In this document: piece after piece, positions 17,644 through 26,883 of the stretch | How the letters are laid out: each line of letters opens with the position of its first letter | Numbering within the stretch: the stretch's first letter is position 1 | Source: an uncultured Psychrobacter sp. | GTDB lineage: Bacteria > Pseudomonadota > Gammaproteobacteria > Pseudomonadales > Moraxellaceae | Direction: 5' to 3' | NCBI GenBank assembly: GCA_947489525.1 | Contig: CANLDW010000002.1 | Span: 496,001-560,000, forward strand | Length of the DNA: 64,000 bases | Position numbers and translations under genes: made by a program | The notes under the pieces: model-generated | What the model was told of the DNA's origin: nothing | Database searches by the model: none | What the model saw: only the letters and a program-made list of their open reading frames with translations

Positions 17644-18033
17644 TTAATCGCCTACTTGCAGACGCGCACGGTTTTTTTCAATAGTTTTAGGTCCAATACC
17701 TTTAACCTTGGTCAGCGCATCAACGCTTTTAAAAGGGCCAAACATATCGCGGTACAAGACAATTGCACGTGCTTTACTACTACCAATTCCGCTTAAGGAA
17801 GTCAGCTCGCCCTCTGTCGCCCGATTGATATTAATACGCGTTTGCGTGCGTGCTTGTCGCACTGATTGCTCCTGCTCAAGCAGGTACTGATAAGCGCGCT
17901 TGGGATCATCAAAACAAGGTGCGGCCTCTACTTTAGCGCTTAATAACAGGATAACAAATAAGCTTACGACAAGACTCCATAGCAGGTGTCTGCGCTGCGT
18001 ACTCAAACAAAAATTGTATCGCTCTAGCATCAT
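17644..18033 (-). CDS. ComEA-like helix-hairpin-helix protein
   Basis: Small protein with an N-terminal membrane anchor or signal segment (LLWSLVVSLFVILLLSAKVEA) followed by Cys in APCFDD, and a C-terminal double helix-hairpin-helix domain: ININRATEGELTSLSGIG, then FKSVDALTKVKGIGPKTIEK. ComEA-type proteins bind incoming DNA in the periplasm during natural transformation; whether this one does is inference. The start ATG 18033 lies four bases after the mazG stop; the open frame continues into mazG, but the earlier starts would overlap it. ATG 18030 is equally possible. It is co-directional with mazG and probably coupled to it. Confidence 0.82.
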   Translation of the reverse strand: MMLERYNFCLSTQRRHLLWSLVVSLFVILLLSAKVEAAPCFDDPKRAYQYLLEQEQSVRQARTQTRININRATEGELTSLSGIGSSKARAIVLYRDMFGPFKSVDALTKVKGIGPKTIEKNRARLQVGD

Positions 18034-18037
18034 AAGC

Positions 18038-18925
18038 TTAGTCCAAGCGCTCATTGCGTTTAGCCGCCTCCCATAACGCATCCATCTCTGTGATATCGCT
18101 GTCCTCTAATGATTGACCCACCTCTTGTAACTTTGTCTCAATATAAGCAAAGCGCGATCTAAATTTATGTACGCAAGTCAAGGTGGCACTCTCCGCGTCT
18201 AGACCCAGCTTACGCACTACGTTAACCAAAGCAAACATACAATCGCCCAGCTCTTTTTCAATAACAGTATGATTTGTATCGATCTCAGTGGGCGTTTTAT
18301 CTATAATTTCACTCTTTAGCTCACCAATCTCTTCATCAAGCTTATCAAAAGCCCCGCTGATTCCGTCCCAATCAAAGCCCAGTTTTGAGGCTTGCTGCTG
18401 CACCGCTTGCGCTTGCATGAGCGCAGGGCCTGCTTTGATAACATCCAAGCGTCGACGCGGCTTACCGCGAGCTTCTCTTGCTTGCTCCTCCTCCGCTTTT
18501 ATCTCAGCCCAGCGCGCTTTTACCGCCTCGTCATCTTTGAGACGCTCCGCCTCAAAGACATGCGGGTGGCGCCGTATTAGTTTGTCTTGTAGCGTTGCAA
18601 TCACGTCTTTAATATCAAAGCGATTTTGCTCAGCATAGAGCTGACAATGGAAGATCACTTGCAAAAGTACATCACCAAGCTCGCCTTTGATATCCTCATC
18701 GTCATCCGTTTGTACGGCCTCAGCTAGCTCATACGCCTCTTCAATCGCATAAGGAATTAGACTGTGATTGGTCTGTTTTTGATCCCATGGACAGTCCGCG
18801 CGAAGCCTTGCCATAAGGGCTAGTAGATCGCTCAGCTCACCACTTACACTAGGGATGCCTGCAGCAGGCAGCGGCGCTGATATGCGGTTTGAAGTTGTAT
18901 CTGATTGCACATTGGTATTCGCCAT
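18038..18925 (-). CDS. mazG: Nucleoside triphosphate pyrophosphohydrolase MazG
   Basis: Hydrolyses (d)NTPs to NMP and pyrophosphate; in E. coli it also lowers ppGpp. The all-alpha NTP-PPase fold appears as LLALMARLRADCPWDQKQTN, the metal-binding EEAYELAEAV and EDIKGELGDVLLQVIFHCQL in the first half, and a second EKELGDCMFALVNVVRKLG in the C-terminal half, as expected for the two-domain MazG. I choose ATG 18925 (MANTNVQ), giving 295 residues; a longer frame to 19015 would overlap the divergent phosphomannomutase leader. The first 35 residues are an extension before the conserved start. Confidence 0.92.
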   Translation of the reverse strand: MANTNVQSDTTSNRISAPLPAAGIPSVSGELSDLLALMARLRADCPWDQKQTNHSLIPYAIEEAYELAEAVQTDDDEDIKGELGDVLLQVIFHCQLYAEQNRFDIKDVIATLQDKLIRRHPHVFEAERLKDDEAVKARWAEIKAEEEQAREARGKPRRRLDVIKAGPALMQAQAVQQQASKLGFDWDGISGAFDKLDEEIGELKSEIIDKTPTEIDTNHTVIEKELGDCMFALVNVVRKLGLDAESATLTCVHKFRSRFAYIETKLQEVGQSLEDSDITEMDALWEAAKRNERLD

Positions 18926-19070
18926 AATCGCTACTCTTGTTTGTGATATACAGGTACTGCAATGATTCATTTTAGCCCGTAGTGTATCATTGAATAAATA
19001 CTGGCTTATAGTCATACTACTTGTACTACAGTTTATTCATACTAATAGTTTAGCAAGGAAACCTCAGCCC

Positions 19071-20561
19071 ATGTATCCATCCAATAATAGTTCAAAACCT
19101 GCATCAACGACTCTGCCTGCTATTAGCATTGACTCCTTTAAAGCCTATGATATTCGCGGTGAGCTTGGTGTGAGTCTCAATGAAGACATCGCTTATCGTA
19201 TTGGTCGCGCCTTTGCACAGATTTTGTCTAACAGACACGCAGCGTCAGCAGCGCCTGATATGGTAGCTCTAAAGTCCGCTATCGTTATCGGCTGTGATAT
19301 ACGTCACTCCAGTGAGTCCCTTAAACAAGCAGCGATCAGCGGGATTATAGACGCAGGCGTTGATGTTATCGATATTGGTATGAGCGGTACCGAAGAGGTC
19401 TACTTTGCCACCAGTCACTACAGCGCCCTAGGCGGTATTGAAGTTACTGCCAGTCACAACCCCATAAATTATAATGGTCTCAAACTAGTAAAAGAGCACT
19501 CAAAACCGATTAGTGCTGATGATGGCTTAGCTGAAATTCAAGCCTTAGCTGAGTCTGGCGCGTTTGCACAAGCCGCCAAGACAGGACAGTGGCAACAGCA
19601 GTTCGATAAGCGCGCGTACATCGAGCATGTCATCAGCTTTATCGATATGAGTAAACTCAAACCATTAAAAATCGTGATTAATTCAGGCAATGGTAGCGCA
19701 GGTCCTGTCGTCGATTTATTAGTGGATAAGCTTGAGACAGCCGGCGCGCCTATTGAAGTGATCAAGCTACATCACAGCCCTGATGGCAGCTTTCCAAACG
19801 GTATTCCCAATCCAATGATTTTGGCTAACAGAGCATCAACCCAGCAAGCGATCATCAAGCACAACGCTGATCTTGGTATTGCCTTTGATGGTGATTTTGA
19901 TCGCTGTTTTTTGTTTGACGAGCACGGTGAGTTTATCGATGGTAGTTACGTGGTCGGTATGCTGGCTCAAGCGTTTTTAGATAAGCACCCGCATCAAGAG
20001 CAAAGCGAGGCTATCGTCTACGATCCACGAGTGATTTATAATACTGAGGCCGTCATCGCTGAGCACGGTGGTCAAGCGGTACTTAGTAAATCAGGCCACT
20101 CCTTTATCAAACAAGTGATGCGTGAGTCCGGCGCAGTCTACGGCGGCGAGATGTCAGCGCATCACTATTTCCGTGATTTTTTTTACTGCGATAGCGGTAT
20201 GATCCCTTGGCTACTGACCATTGAGTTATTATCAACAACAGGTAAAACCTTATCTGAGCTGGTCACAGGCTATATCAGCGCTTATCCCAGCTCAGGCGAG
20301 CTTAACTTTCGTTTAACAACTCATGATGCACCAACTCTTATTCAAGCGATTGAAGATAAGTATAACGGACTCAATCCAGAGATAACCACCCTCGATGGCT
20401 TAAGCTTAGATTTTGGGCAGTGGCGCTTTAATTTGCGCGCTTCTAATACAGAGCCTTTGATCCGGTTAAACCTTGAGACGCGCGGTGACAAAGAGCTACT
20501 GGAGCGTAAGACACAAGAGATTCAAGAATGGCTAAGTACCCACGGCGCCATTCCTGCGTAG
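19071..20561 (+). CDS. algC: Phosphomannomutase/phosphoglucomutase (AlgC/ManB type)
   Basis: Interconverts hexose 1- and 6-phosphates, supplying Man-1-P and Glc-1-P for envelope polysaccharides. Start ATG 19071 has AAGGAA 10-11 bases upstream and gives 496 residues; the open frame extends to 18990 but would add an unlikely hydrophobic leader. Motifs: AYDIRGELG at the N-terminus, the phosphoserine loop VTASHNPINYNG with Ser128, the metal loop AFDGDFDRCF, sugar-binding GGEMSAHHYF, and the phosphate site RASNTEPLIRLN. All catalytic elements are intact. It converges with the Ugd-like gene 56 bases away. In Acinetobacter a similar gene closes the galU-ugd-gpi block. Confidence 0.93.
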   Translation: MYPSNNSSKPASTTLPAISIDSFKAYDIRGELGVSLNEDIAYRIGRAFAQILSNRHAASAAPDMVALKSAIVIGCDIRHSSESLKQAAISGIIDAGVDVIDIGMSGTEEVYFATSHYSALGGIEVTASHNPINYNGLKLVKEHSKPISADDGLAEIQALAESGAFAQAAKTGQWQQQFDKRAYIEHVISFIDMSKLKPLKIVINSGNGSAGPVVDLLVDKLETAGAPIEVIKLHHSPDGSFPNGIPNPMILANRASTQQAIIKHNADLGIAFDGDFDRCFLFDEHGEFIDGSYVVGMLAQAFLDKHPHQEQSEAIVYDPRVIYNTEAVIAEHGGQAVLSKSGHSFIKQVMRESGAVYGGEMSAHHYFRDFFYCDSGMIPWLLTIELLSTTGKTLSELVTGYISAYPSSGELNFRLTTHDAPTLIQAIEDKYNGLNPEITTLDGLSLDFGQWRFNLRASNTEPLIRLNLETRGDKELLERKTQEIQEWLSTHGAIPA

Positions 20562-20617
20562 TTTTGGCTTCCTTAACACACGCTTGTTTCGCTATATCGT
20601 TAGGGTAGCTTAGGGAC

Positions 20618-22036
20618 TTATTTACTACGGCCAATGCCGACGTAGTCACCTGCTAGGGCAGCAAGCTGCGTTCGGCTTAAGGTGGCTTGCGCATCAAATA
20701 GTGGCACGGCGTACTGATTAATACGGTTAATATCAAGCTTATCTTGCGGTGACCAGCTCATAATAAATACCGCTTGCGTGCTCTCTAAACGCTCATAGGG
20801 ATCGTCCAATAGCTCAAACAGTGGCTGCTTGCTATAACGCTGAGCAAGCTCGCCACGTGCTTTTTCGCTATAGATAAGCGTGCGAATATTATAAGACCAT
20901 AATAGGTTTAACAAAGGGTGAATAGCTGAGCCCTCTGTACGTCCTGAACCAGCTTTGTAACTGCCGCCCCAAATAACGACGGTTTTGTTGTCAATAAAAC
21001 CATCAAAATACTGCCAAAACTTGCGAAATATCAGCTCTTTTTGATCCTCATTGATATGTACAACAGCTTCAAGTAGCGGCATCTCAACGCGACTTGCCAG
21101 CCCTGTCTCTTGTAAGCGCTCAAGCTCGGCAGGTAGCGTGTGGCCACCAAAACCCCAGCCCGCTTGTAAATAGCTGCTGCCCACGCGGCTATCGAGTCCC
21201 ATAATACGCCCAATCTGCTGAATATCAACGTGGTGCGAGTCCGCCAAACGTGACATCTCATTCATAAAGCTGACACGGGTTGCCAGCATGCTCATGATAC
21301 TGCTACGCGCAAACTCTATGGTCGCGATATCAGCAGTATGATAAACGCGAGCGTGCGTCATTAAGGGCTGCATGACCTTGAGCTTTTGCTGACTGTCTGT
21401 TGTCTTTTCTCCCAATAGCCATAGCGATGGCGTCAGCATTGAGCTGTACGCCTCACCGTCTTGCAAAAACACAAAGGGTATATAGTATACCCATGCACGC
21501 TTTAAACGCTGGGCAAGCATATCAACGTGACCCAGCTTTTCAATCCCGCTCATAACGATAGGTATAGATTGTTGATTACTGTAATTAAATGCTGTTATCC
21601 AGTCTTCATAATTCCACGCGGATTTAACGCTATCTAAAAACAGCCAATACAAAGCTACTGTAGGCAGCTGCAGCGCAGTTTGACTATCAGTATCATTAGT
21701 GTTGGTAGCGTCATAACTGGCTATTAAGCTATCAGCAGTAGCCGGTAGCGCTGCTGTGATAATTTGTTTTGAGGTCGTGTACAGCTGCCATAACGCTTGC
21801 AAATGATGCTCAAAACTGTACTGTTCAAGCTGCTGTGACAGCCGATCTAGGTTGGTGTATAAGTGTACAACTTGACCTAAACTGGCTAGCACTGTCGCGC
21901 TGGTAATAGTCTCAATACCGCAGCCAATTAAAACACAAACGTCAGCGCGTTTTTGGCTGTCGTTTTGCGATAAAAAACTATCTTCTGATAAAGCATCGTG
22001 CGATACATCAGAATCACGTGTGGGCTCAGAGCTCAT
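20618..22036 (-). CDS. UDP-glucose dehydrogenase-like protein lacking catalytic residues
   Basis: 472 residues from ATG 22036, with AAAAGG 9 bases upstream; the longer frame to 22108 is less likely. Overall layout is that of the UDP-glucose/GDP-mannose dehydrogenase family: N-terminal Rossmann strand VCVLIGCGIETITSATVLASLG, central dimer helix EFARSSIMSMLATRVSFMNE, the WGFGGHTLPAELERL loop, and the C-terminal UDP-binding domain starting VVIWGGSYKAGSGRTEGSAI. The active site is not conserved: GFGG-S-C-x-P-K-D has become GFGGHTLPAE (T300 for the nucleophilic Cys, A for K, E for D), the Lys and Asn of the helix are R and M, and the NAD motif GxGxxG is GCGIET. It sits where ugd sits in Acinetobacter capsule loci. 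I expect no dehydrogenase activity; a binding or regulatory role is a guess. Confidence 0.8.
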   Translation of the reverse strand: MSSEPTRDSDVSHDALSEDSFLSQNDSQKRADVCVLIGCGIETITSATVLASLGQVVHLYTNLDRLSQQLEQYSFEHHLQALWQLYTTSKQIITAALPATADSLIASYDATNTNDTDSQTALQLPTVALYWLFLDSVKSAWNYEDWITAFNYSNQQSIPIVMSGIEKLGHVDMLAQRLKRAWVYYIPFVFLQDGEAYSSMLTPSLWLLGEKTTDSQQKLKVMQPLMTHARVYHTADIATIEFARSSIMSMLATRVSFMNEMSRLADSHHVDIQQIGRIMGLDSRVGSSYLQAGWGFGGHTLPAELERLQETGLASRVEMPLLEAVVHINEDQKELIFRKFWQYFDGFIDNKTVVIWGGSYKAGSGRTEGSAIHPLLNLLWSYNIRTLIYSEKARGELAQRYSKQPLFELLDDPYERLESTQAVFIMSWSPQDKLDINRINQYAVPLFDAQATLSRTQLAALAGDYVGIGRSK

Positions 22037-22119
22037 GGGACTACCTTTTTCTAGTATAAGAAGTAAAGACGCGTGCGATGGAGCAAAAACTAAAGCTAAA
22101 ACAAACAATCATGCAGCGT

Positions 22120-23781
22120 TCAAGATAGCTGCTTAATATGCCTGAGTAACTCGTTCGTTGAGGAGTCAAACTGATTGCTGTGTTCTTGCTGCATAGCACG
22201 GTGTACTGATTCTGCCATCTGTTTACCCATCTCAACGCCCCACTGATCAAATGGATTGATATCCCAAATACTTGCCATAACGTAGACCTTGTGCTCATAT
22301 AGAGCAATGAGCGCGCCTAAGCTATACGGAGTGAGCTCATCTACGAGCAGCGTTGTCGAGGGCTGATTGCCACGATAGTGCTTGTACTTATCAGCATCAG
22401 ATATGCTATCAGTATCAGCAATAGCAGCATTCCCAAAAGCAAGGACACGGCTTTGCGCGAGACAATTAGCAAGCGACAAGTCATGCTGGGCTTGTAACGA
22501 GGTATTGTGGGCTTTGTCGCTATAACGGCGCACGCAGGCGATAAAATCGCAAGAGACGTGCTGCGTGCCTTGATGCAGAAGCTGATAAAAGGCGTGCTGC
22601 GCGTTTGAGCCAATCTCGCCCCACAGTATCGGACAGGTATTGTAATCAATACGTCCGCCATCGTGCGTGACAGACTTACCATTACTCTCCATCTCAAGCT
22701 GAGTGAGATAACTGGGTAGATAACTCAAGCGGCCATCATAGGGCAGCACCGTATGAGCATGAATCTTTAAAAAGGTACTGTTCCAAACCGCAAGCAAGCC
22801 TAGCAGCACCGGCAAGTTATCAGCAAAATTTGCCTGCGCAAAGTGAGTGTCCATACTGTGCGCGCCTGCTAAGAGCTCGCGAAATGCTGGCATACCGATT
22901 CGAAGAGCGATAGCAAGACCGATTGCTGACCATAACGAAAAACGCCCGCCAACCCACTCCCACAGCTGCAATTGATGCTCAGGATGGATGCCCCAAGCAC
23001 TCATTTTCTCACTATTAGCCGATATACCAATAAAGTGGCGACGCAGTACACTATCTTCAGTACCTGCCCGGCGTTTTGCTGTAGTCAACAGCCAGGACAA
23101 TGCGGTTTTGGCATTCGATAAGGTATCAACAGTACCAAAGGATTTGGAGGAGATAATAAAGAGTGTCGTCTCTGCATTTAGATGCTTAAGCAGGTTATCG
23201 AGCTGTGTACCATCCATGTTAGAAACGAAGTGCACGACTATATCGGTGTCCGCCCATTCATCGAGAGCACTGGCGGCCATCAAAGGACCAAGGTCTGAGC
23301 CTCCAACACCAATATTAACCACATCGGTAATGGCTTTACCAGAGAACCCGCGCCAAGTGTGATTGCGTATACGCTCAGATAGACGTTCAACTTGGGTAAG
23401 GCTACGCTGTACGTCAGCGACGACATCTTGCGCGCCTACCTGCAGCTTAGCTGTTTCAGGTAAACGTAACGCGGTGTGCAAAGCGGCGCGCTCTTCACTG
23501 GTATTCACCATCGCCCCTTGCATCAAAGCTTGAATACGGGTAGTTAAGTCACAGCTTTGCGCCAGTTGCAACAACTGATCTAATACCGCCTCATCAATAC
23601 ATTGCTTACTGTAATCCATATACAGTGGGCCTGTTTGCGTGCTAAAGCGTGCCGTGCGCTCCTTATTTTGCGCAAACAGCTCAATGAGCGACCAGTTCTG
23701 CTTCGCTAATTGCTCAAGCTGTGTCCAATGCTCTGAATGCCGGGCTTCCTTAAAATTTTGAGTCATATTAGTCATTATCAT
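22120..23781 (-). CDS. pgi: Glucose-6-phosphate isomerase
   Basis: Interconverts glucose-6-P and fructose-6-P. The 553-residue frame contains the family signatures NIGVGGSDLGP, ISSKSFGTVDTLSNA, GGRFSLWSAIGLAIALRIG, and GRIDYNTCPILWGEIGSNAQHAF with the catalytic Glu and His, and a C-terminal region INPFDQWGVEMGKQMA with the catalytic Lys. Three in-frame ATGs (23781, 23775, 23766) are clustered at the end of galU; the first two overlap it and the third follows the stop directly. None has a strong ribosome binding site, so coupling to galU is likely and the exact start is uncertain. Confidence 0.95.
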   Translation of the reverse strand: MIMTNMTQNFKEARHSEHWTQLEQLAKQNWSLIELFAQNKERTARFSTQTGPLYMDYSKQCIDEAVLDQLLQLAQSCDLTTRIQALMQGAMVNTSEERAALHTALRLPETAKLQVGAQDVVADVQRSLTQVERLSERIRNHTWRGFSGKAITDVVNIGVGGSDLGPLMAASALDEWADTDIVVHFVSNMDGTQLDNLLKHLNAETTLFIISSKSFGTVDTLSNAKTALSWLLTTAKRRAGTEDSVLRRHFIGISANSEKMSAWGIHPEHQLQLWEWVGGRFSLWSAIGLAIALRIGMPAFRELLAGAHSMDTHFAQANFADNLPVLLGLLAVWNSTFLKIHAHTVLPYDGRLSYLPSYLTQLEMESNGKSVTHDGGRIDYNTCPILWGEIGSNAQHAFYQLLHQGTQHVSCDFIACVRRYSDKAHNTSLQAQHDLSLANCLAQSRVLAFGNAAIADTDSISDADKYKHYRGNQPSTTLLVDELTPYSLGALIALYEHKVYVMASIWDINPFDQWGVEMGKQMAESVHRAMQQEHSNQFDSSTNELLRHIKQLS

Positions 23782-24661
23782 TCAACTGCTGCTTAGCAAA
23801 ATATATAAACGCCTGCATATAAGAGCGCATGTCGCCTGCATCATAGCTATTGCCTTGCATAGTAGTCACGTTTACCCCGTACTGACTGATGAGCGCATCA
23901 ATCGCATCGGTGAGCTGAATCTCGCCGCCGACCGATGCTGTCGTATTCTCCAAGTAATCAAAAATATGATTGCTAAATACATAGCGACCCACTACTGCTA
24001 AGCGCGACGGCGCGTCTGCTAGCTTAGGTTTTTCTACAAAACCGGCTACAGCAAAGCTCAAGTTATCTACGCTGTCACTATTATGATTATCATCGATAGC
24101 CTGTAGATCCTCAGCGTTACTTAGTTTAGCGATGCCATATTTATGAACATCCGCATCAGCGACGCGGCTAACCAGTATTTGCGAGTGCCCCTTATCTGCA
24201 AACTCGTCAACCATAAAGGCCAAGTTTGCCTGCTGCATGTCTGTTGTAAAAGGGTCGAGCACCACATCGGGCAGCAGTACGGCAAAATCGTTCGCGCCTA
24301 TAACTGGACGCGCTGCAAGTACGGCATGCCCGAGTCCTAGCGGCTGACCTTGACGTATCATCGATATACTGACGTCCTCAGGCAGCCAATTTAGACTATC
24401 AGCCAGCTCATCTTTTCCTTTTTGGCGCAGTTGATTGTCCAGCTCTGCATTCATATCAAAATAGTTTTCAATCGCGCTTTTTTGCGCGTGTCCAACCAGT
24501 ACAATATGTTTGATACCAGCGGCGATAGCCTCTGCCACGACATAGTGAATGGCAGGACGGTTACCCAGTGGCAATAGCTCTTTTGGCACTGATTTCGATA
24601 GAGGTAACATACGAGTGCCGAAGCCGGCAACAGGAATAACCGCGTGAGTGATTTTTGTCAT
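23768..24661 (-). CDS. galU: UTP-glucose-1-phosphate uridylyltransferase
   Basis: Makes UDP-glucose from UTP and glucose-1-P, the precursor for envelope glycans. The 297 residues match the family. The nucleotidyltransferase motif VAGFGTRMLPLSKSVPKELLPLG is near the start (residues 11-33), followed by AIHYVVAEAIAAGI, GQPLGLGHAVLAARP, LLPDVVLDP, FVEKPKLADAPSRLAVVGRYVF, and GGEIQLTDAIDALI. The end overlaps the start region of pgi by up to 14 bases. It is 76 bases downstream of galE, so galE-galU-pgi-ugd-like read as one cluster. Confidence 0.96.
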   Translation of the reverse strand: MTKITHAVIPVAGFGTRMLPLSKSVPKELLPLGNRPAIHYVVAEAIAAGIKHIVLVGHAQKSAIENYFDMNAELDNQLRQKGKDELADSLNWLPEDVSISMIRQGQPLGLGHAVLAARPVIGANDFAVLLPDVVLDPFTTDMQQANLAFMVDEFADKGHSQILVSRVADADVHKYGIAKLSNAEDLQAIDDNHNSDSVDNLSFAVAGFVEKPKLADAPSRLAVVGRYVFSNHIFDYLENTTASVGGEIQLTDAIDALISQYGVNVTTMQGNSYDAGDMRSYMQAFIYFAKQQLNDND

Positions 24662-24737
24662 AAGTCAAGGTCTGTTTTGAGATTCAAGATTAAGTAGTCA
24701 TTTAATACAAGATAATAGTTAAGATACTTTATAGCTA

Positions 24738-25763
24738 CTAAGAAAAGCCATTAGGATTTAGACGCTGCCAGCGCCATGTATCTGCGCACATATCTTTAAT
24801 AGATAGCTCAGCTTCCCATCCTAACAGCGCCTTTGCTTTATCAGCGCTAGCATAGCAGCTGGCTATATCTCCTGCGCGGCGCGGTGCAAACTGATACGGT
24901 ATTCTCTGCCCACTCACCTCACTAAAAGCTGTAAGCAGTTCTAACACCGAACTCCCCTTACCTGTACCAAGATTAATAGGTAAAAAGCCTGTAGGATGAT
25001 CTTGCTGCTGTATGTAGTCTAAGGCTGCAACATGACCGTACGCAAGATCAGTGACGTGAATAAAGTCGCGTACCCCTGTACCATCAGGTGTCGCGTAATC
25101 GTTACCGAAAACACTCAACTGTGCCAGCTTCCCAACCGCAACTTGAGAGATATAAGGCATTAGATTATTAGGGATACCATTAGGATCCTCGCCGATCTGT
25201 CCTGATACATGAGCGCCTACTGGATTGAAGTAGCGCAGAGTGACTAGACTCCATCCTTCATCAGCACTCGTTAGATCCTCAAGTATGCGCTCAACCATGA
25301 GCTTACTGTGACCATAAGGATTAGTCGCTGAGCGCGGTGCGTTTTCATTAATAGGTAGAACATCAGGGTCGCCGTAGACGGTAGCCGATGAGGAGAAAAC
25401 AAAGTTTTTGACATCATGCGCGCGCATGATATCTAACAAGTTAAGTGTTCCGCTAACATTGTTATCATAATACCTTAGCGGTTTTTCAACGGACTCACCA
25501 ACGGCTTTTAGCCCTGCAAAATGGATAACACCGAAAAAGCTATGCTCAATAAAGACTTTTTGTAAAGAAGCGCGATCACGAATATCTCCTTTAATAAACG
25601 TAACGGGCGTCTTAATGAGATTTGAGACGCGATTAATAGCTTCTACACTGCTGTTAGACAAATTATCAAAAACGATAATATCATAGCCTGCTTGATGCAG
25701 CGCGATGCAAGTATGCGAGCCTATATAGCCAGCTCCACCAGTTACTAATATTTTGGGTTTCAT
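24738..25763 (-). CDS. galE: UDP-glucose 4-epimerase
   Basis: Interconverts UDP-glucose and UDP-galactose. The extended SDR fold opens with KILVTGGAGYIGSH; FSSSATVYG and NPYGHSKLMVE carry the catalytic Ser and YxxxK; RYFNPVGAH, DFIHVTDLAYGHV and RRAGDIASCYA follow. I start it at ATG 25763 (MKPKILVTGG), giving 341 residues. The longer frame would begin at GTG 25796, which lies inside the sucD terminator hairpin and is unlikely. First gene of the sugar-nucleotide cluster; separated from sucD by that terminator. Confidence 0.95.
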   Translation of the reverse strand: MKPKILVTGGAGYIGSHTCIALHQAGYDIIVFDNLSNSSVEAINRVSNLIKTPVTFIKGDIRDRASLQKVFIEHSFFGVIHFAGLKAVGESVEKPLRYYDNNVSGTLNLLDIMRAHDVKNFVFSSSATVYGDPDVLPINENAPRSATNPYGHSKLMVERILEDLTSADEGWSLVTLRYFNPVGAHVSGQIGEDPNGIPNNLMPYISQVAVGKLAQLSVFGNDYATPDGTGVRDFIHVTDLAYGHVAALDYIQQQDHPTGFLPINLGTGKGSSVLELLTAFSEVSGQRIPYQFAPRRAGDIASCYASADKAKALLGWEAELSIKDMCADTWRWQRLNPNGFS

Positions 25764-25781
25764 GTCATTCGCACTACTTAA

Positions 25782-25816
25782 ATAAAAAAAGGACACTCCA
25801 TTGTAGGAGTGTCCTT
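25782..25816 (-). terminator. Terminator of the sdh-suc gene cluster, after sucD
   Basis: An 11-bp perfect stem, AAGGACACTCC (25789-25799) with GGAGTGTCCTT (25806-25816), followed on the minus strand by seven T's. It lies 77 bases after the sucD stop. Confidence 0.93.
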
Positions 25817-25892
25817 ATGCTATATCAAGACGGTTTACTCTTAGGTTACTAAACGTCTATCTAAACTAAATAAGAATGCCTAGTAAGTTGAT

Positions 25893-26768
25893 CTACCAGC
25901 CTGTCACTTCTTTTAGCTTATCACCAATTTTTGAAGGGTCGCGGGTATAAGCAATGCCTGCATCTTCAAAGGCTTTGAATTTTTCTTCTGCAGTACCTTG
26001 ACCACCAGAGATAATAGCGCCTGCGTGACCCATACGCTTACCAGCAGGCGCCGTCACCCCTGCGATATAACCGACAACAGGCTTAGTAACATTGTCTTTG
26101 ATGTAAGCAGCGGCTTCTTCTTCAGCCGTACCACCGATCTCACCAATCAGTACGATAGCTTCGGTTTGTGGATCATCTTGGAACAGTTTTAGTGCATCAA
26201 TCTGGTTCATACCCGGAATAGGATCACCGCCGATACCGATACAGGTCGACTGACCAAAGCCGAGTTTAGTCGTTTGAGCAACCGCTTCATAAGTTAGCGT
26301 ACCTGAACGTGAGATGATACCGACTTTACCTGGCAGATGAATGTGACCTGGCATGATACCAATTTTGCATTCGCCTGGGGTGATTACGCCTGGACAGTTA
26401 GGACCTACTAGGCGCACATCGCCCGCTTCTTCTAAATAGCGCTTGGCTTTTAACATATCAAGCGTCGGCACGCCTTCGGTGATAACAACGATCAATTTTA
26501 CGCCAGCGTCAATCGCTTCAACAATAGAGTCGAGTACAAATGGCGCTGGGACATAGATAACCGACGCATCGGCTTGCGTCTCTGCCATCGCTTCATGCAT
26601 CGTGTTAAACACAGGTAGACCTAAATGCGTTTGACCGCCTTTGCCTGGCGTTACACCGCCAACAACTTTCGTACCGTATTCGATCGCTTGTTCGGAGTGA
26701 AACGTACCGTTTTTACCAGTAAAACCTTGTACCAACACTTTGGTATTTTTATCAATTAATACACTCAT
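25893..26768 (-). CDS. sucD: Succinyl-CoA synthetase alpha subunit
   Basis: The alpha subunit binds CoA and carries the phosphohistidine; with SucC it converts succinyl-CoA to succinate with nucleotide triphosphate formation. 291 residues. CoA-binding [15 protein letters not shown] near residue 15, [23 protein letters not shown], and the phospho-His loop [20 protein letters not shown]. An AAGGAA ribosome binding site lies 7-8 bases upstream of the ATG. It follows sucC after 115 bases and ends the TCA cluster before a strong terminator. Confidence 0.97.
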   Translation of the reverse strand: MSVLIDKNTKVLVQGFTGKNGTFHSEQAIEYGTKVVGGVTPGKGGQTHLGLPVFNTMHEAMAETQADASVIYVPAPFVLDSIVEAIDAGVKLIVVITEGVPTLDMLKAKRYLEEAGDVRLVGPNCPGVITPGECKIGIMPGHIHLPGKVGIISRSGTLTYEAVAQTTKLGFGQSTCIGIGGDPIPGMNQIDALKLFQDDPQTEAIVLIGEIGGTAEEEAAAYIKDNVTKPVVGYIAGVTAPAGKRMGHAGAIISGGQGTAEEKFKAFEDAGIAYTRDPSKIGDKLKEVTGW

Positions 26769-26883
26769 TATATTTTCCTTGTATTCGGTTGTCTTGTAGC
26801 TGCTTACTTGTTATCAGCCGACATCATTTATTCGTTGTTGACAGTTGTGTGTTGTAAGCCGCCACGAGTCTTTAACTGCTGTG

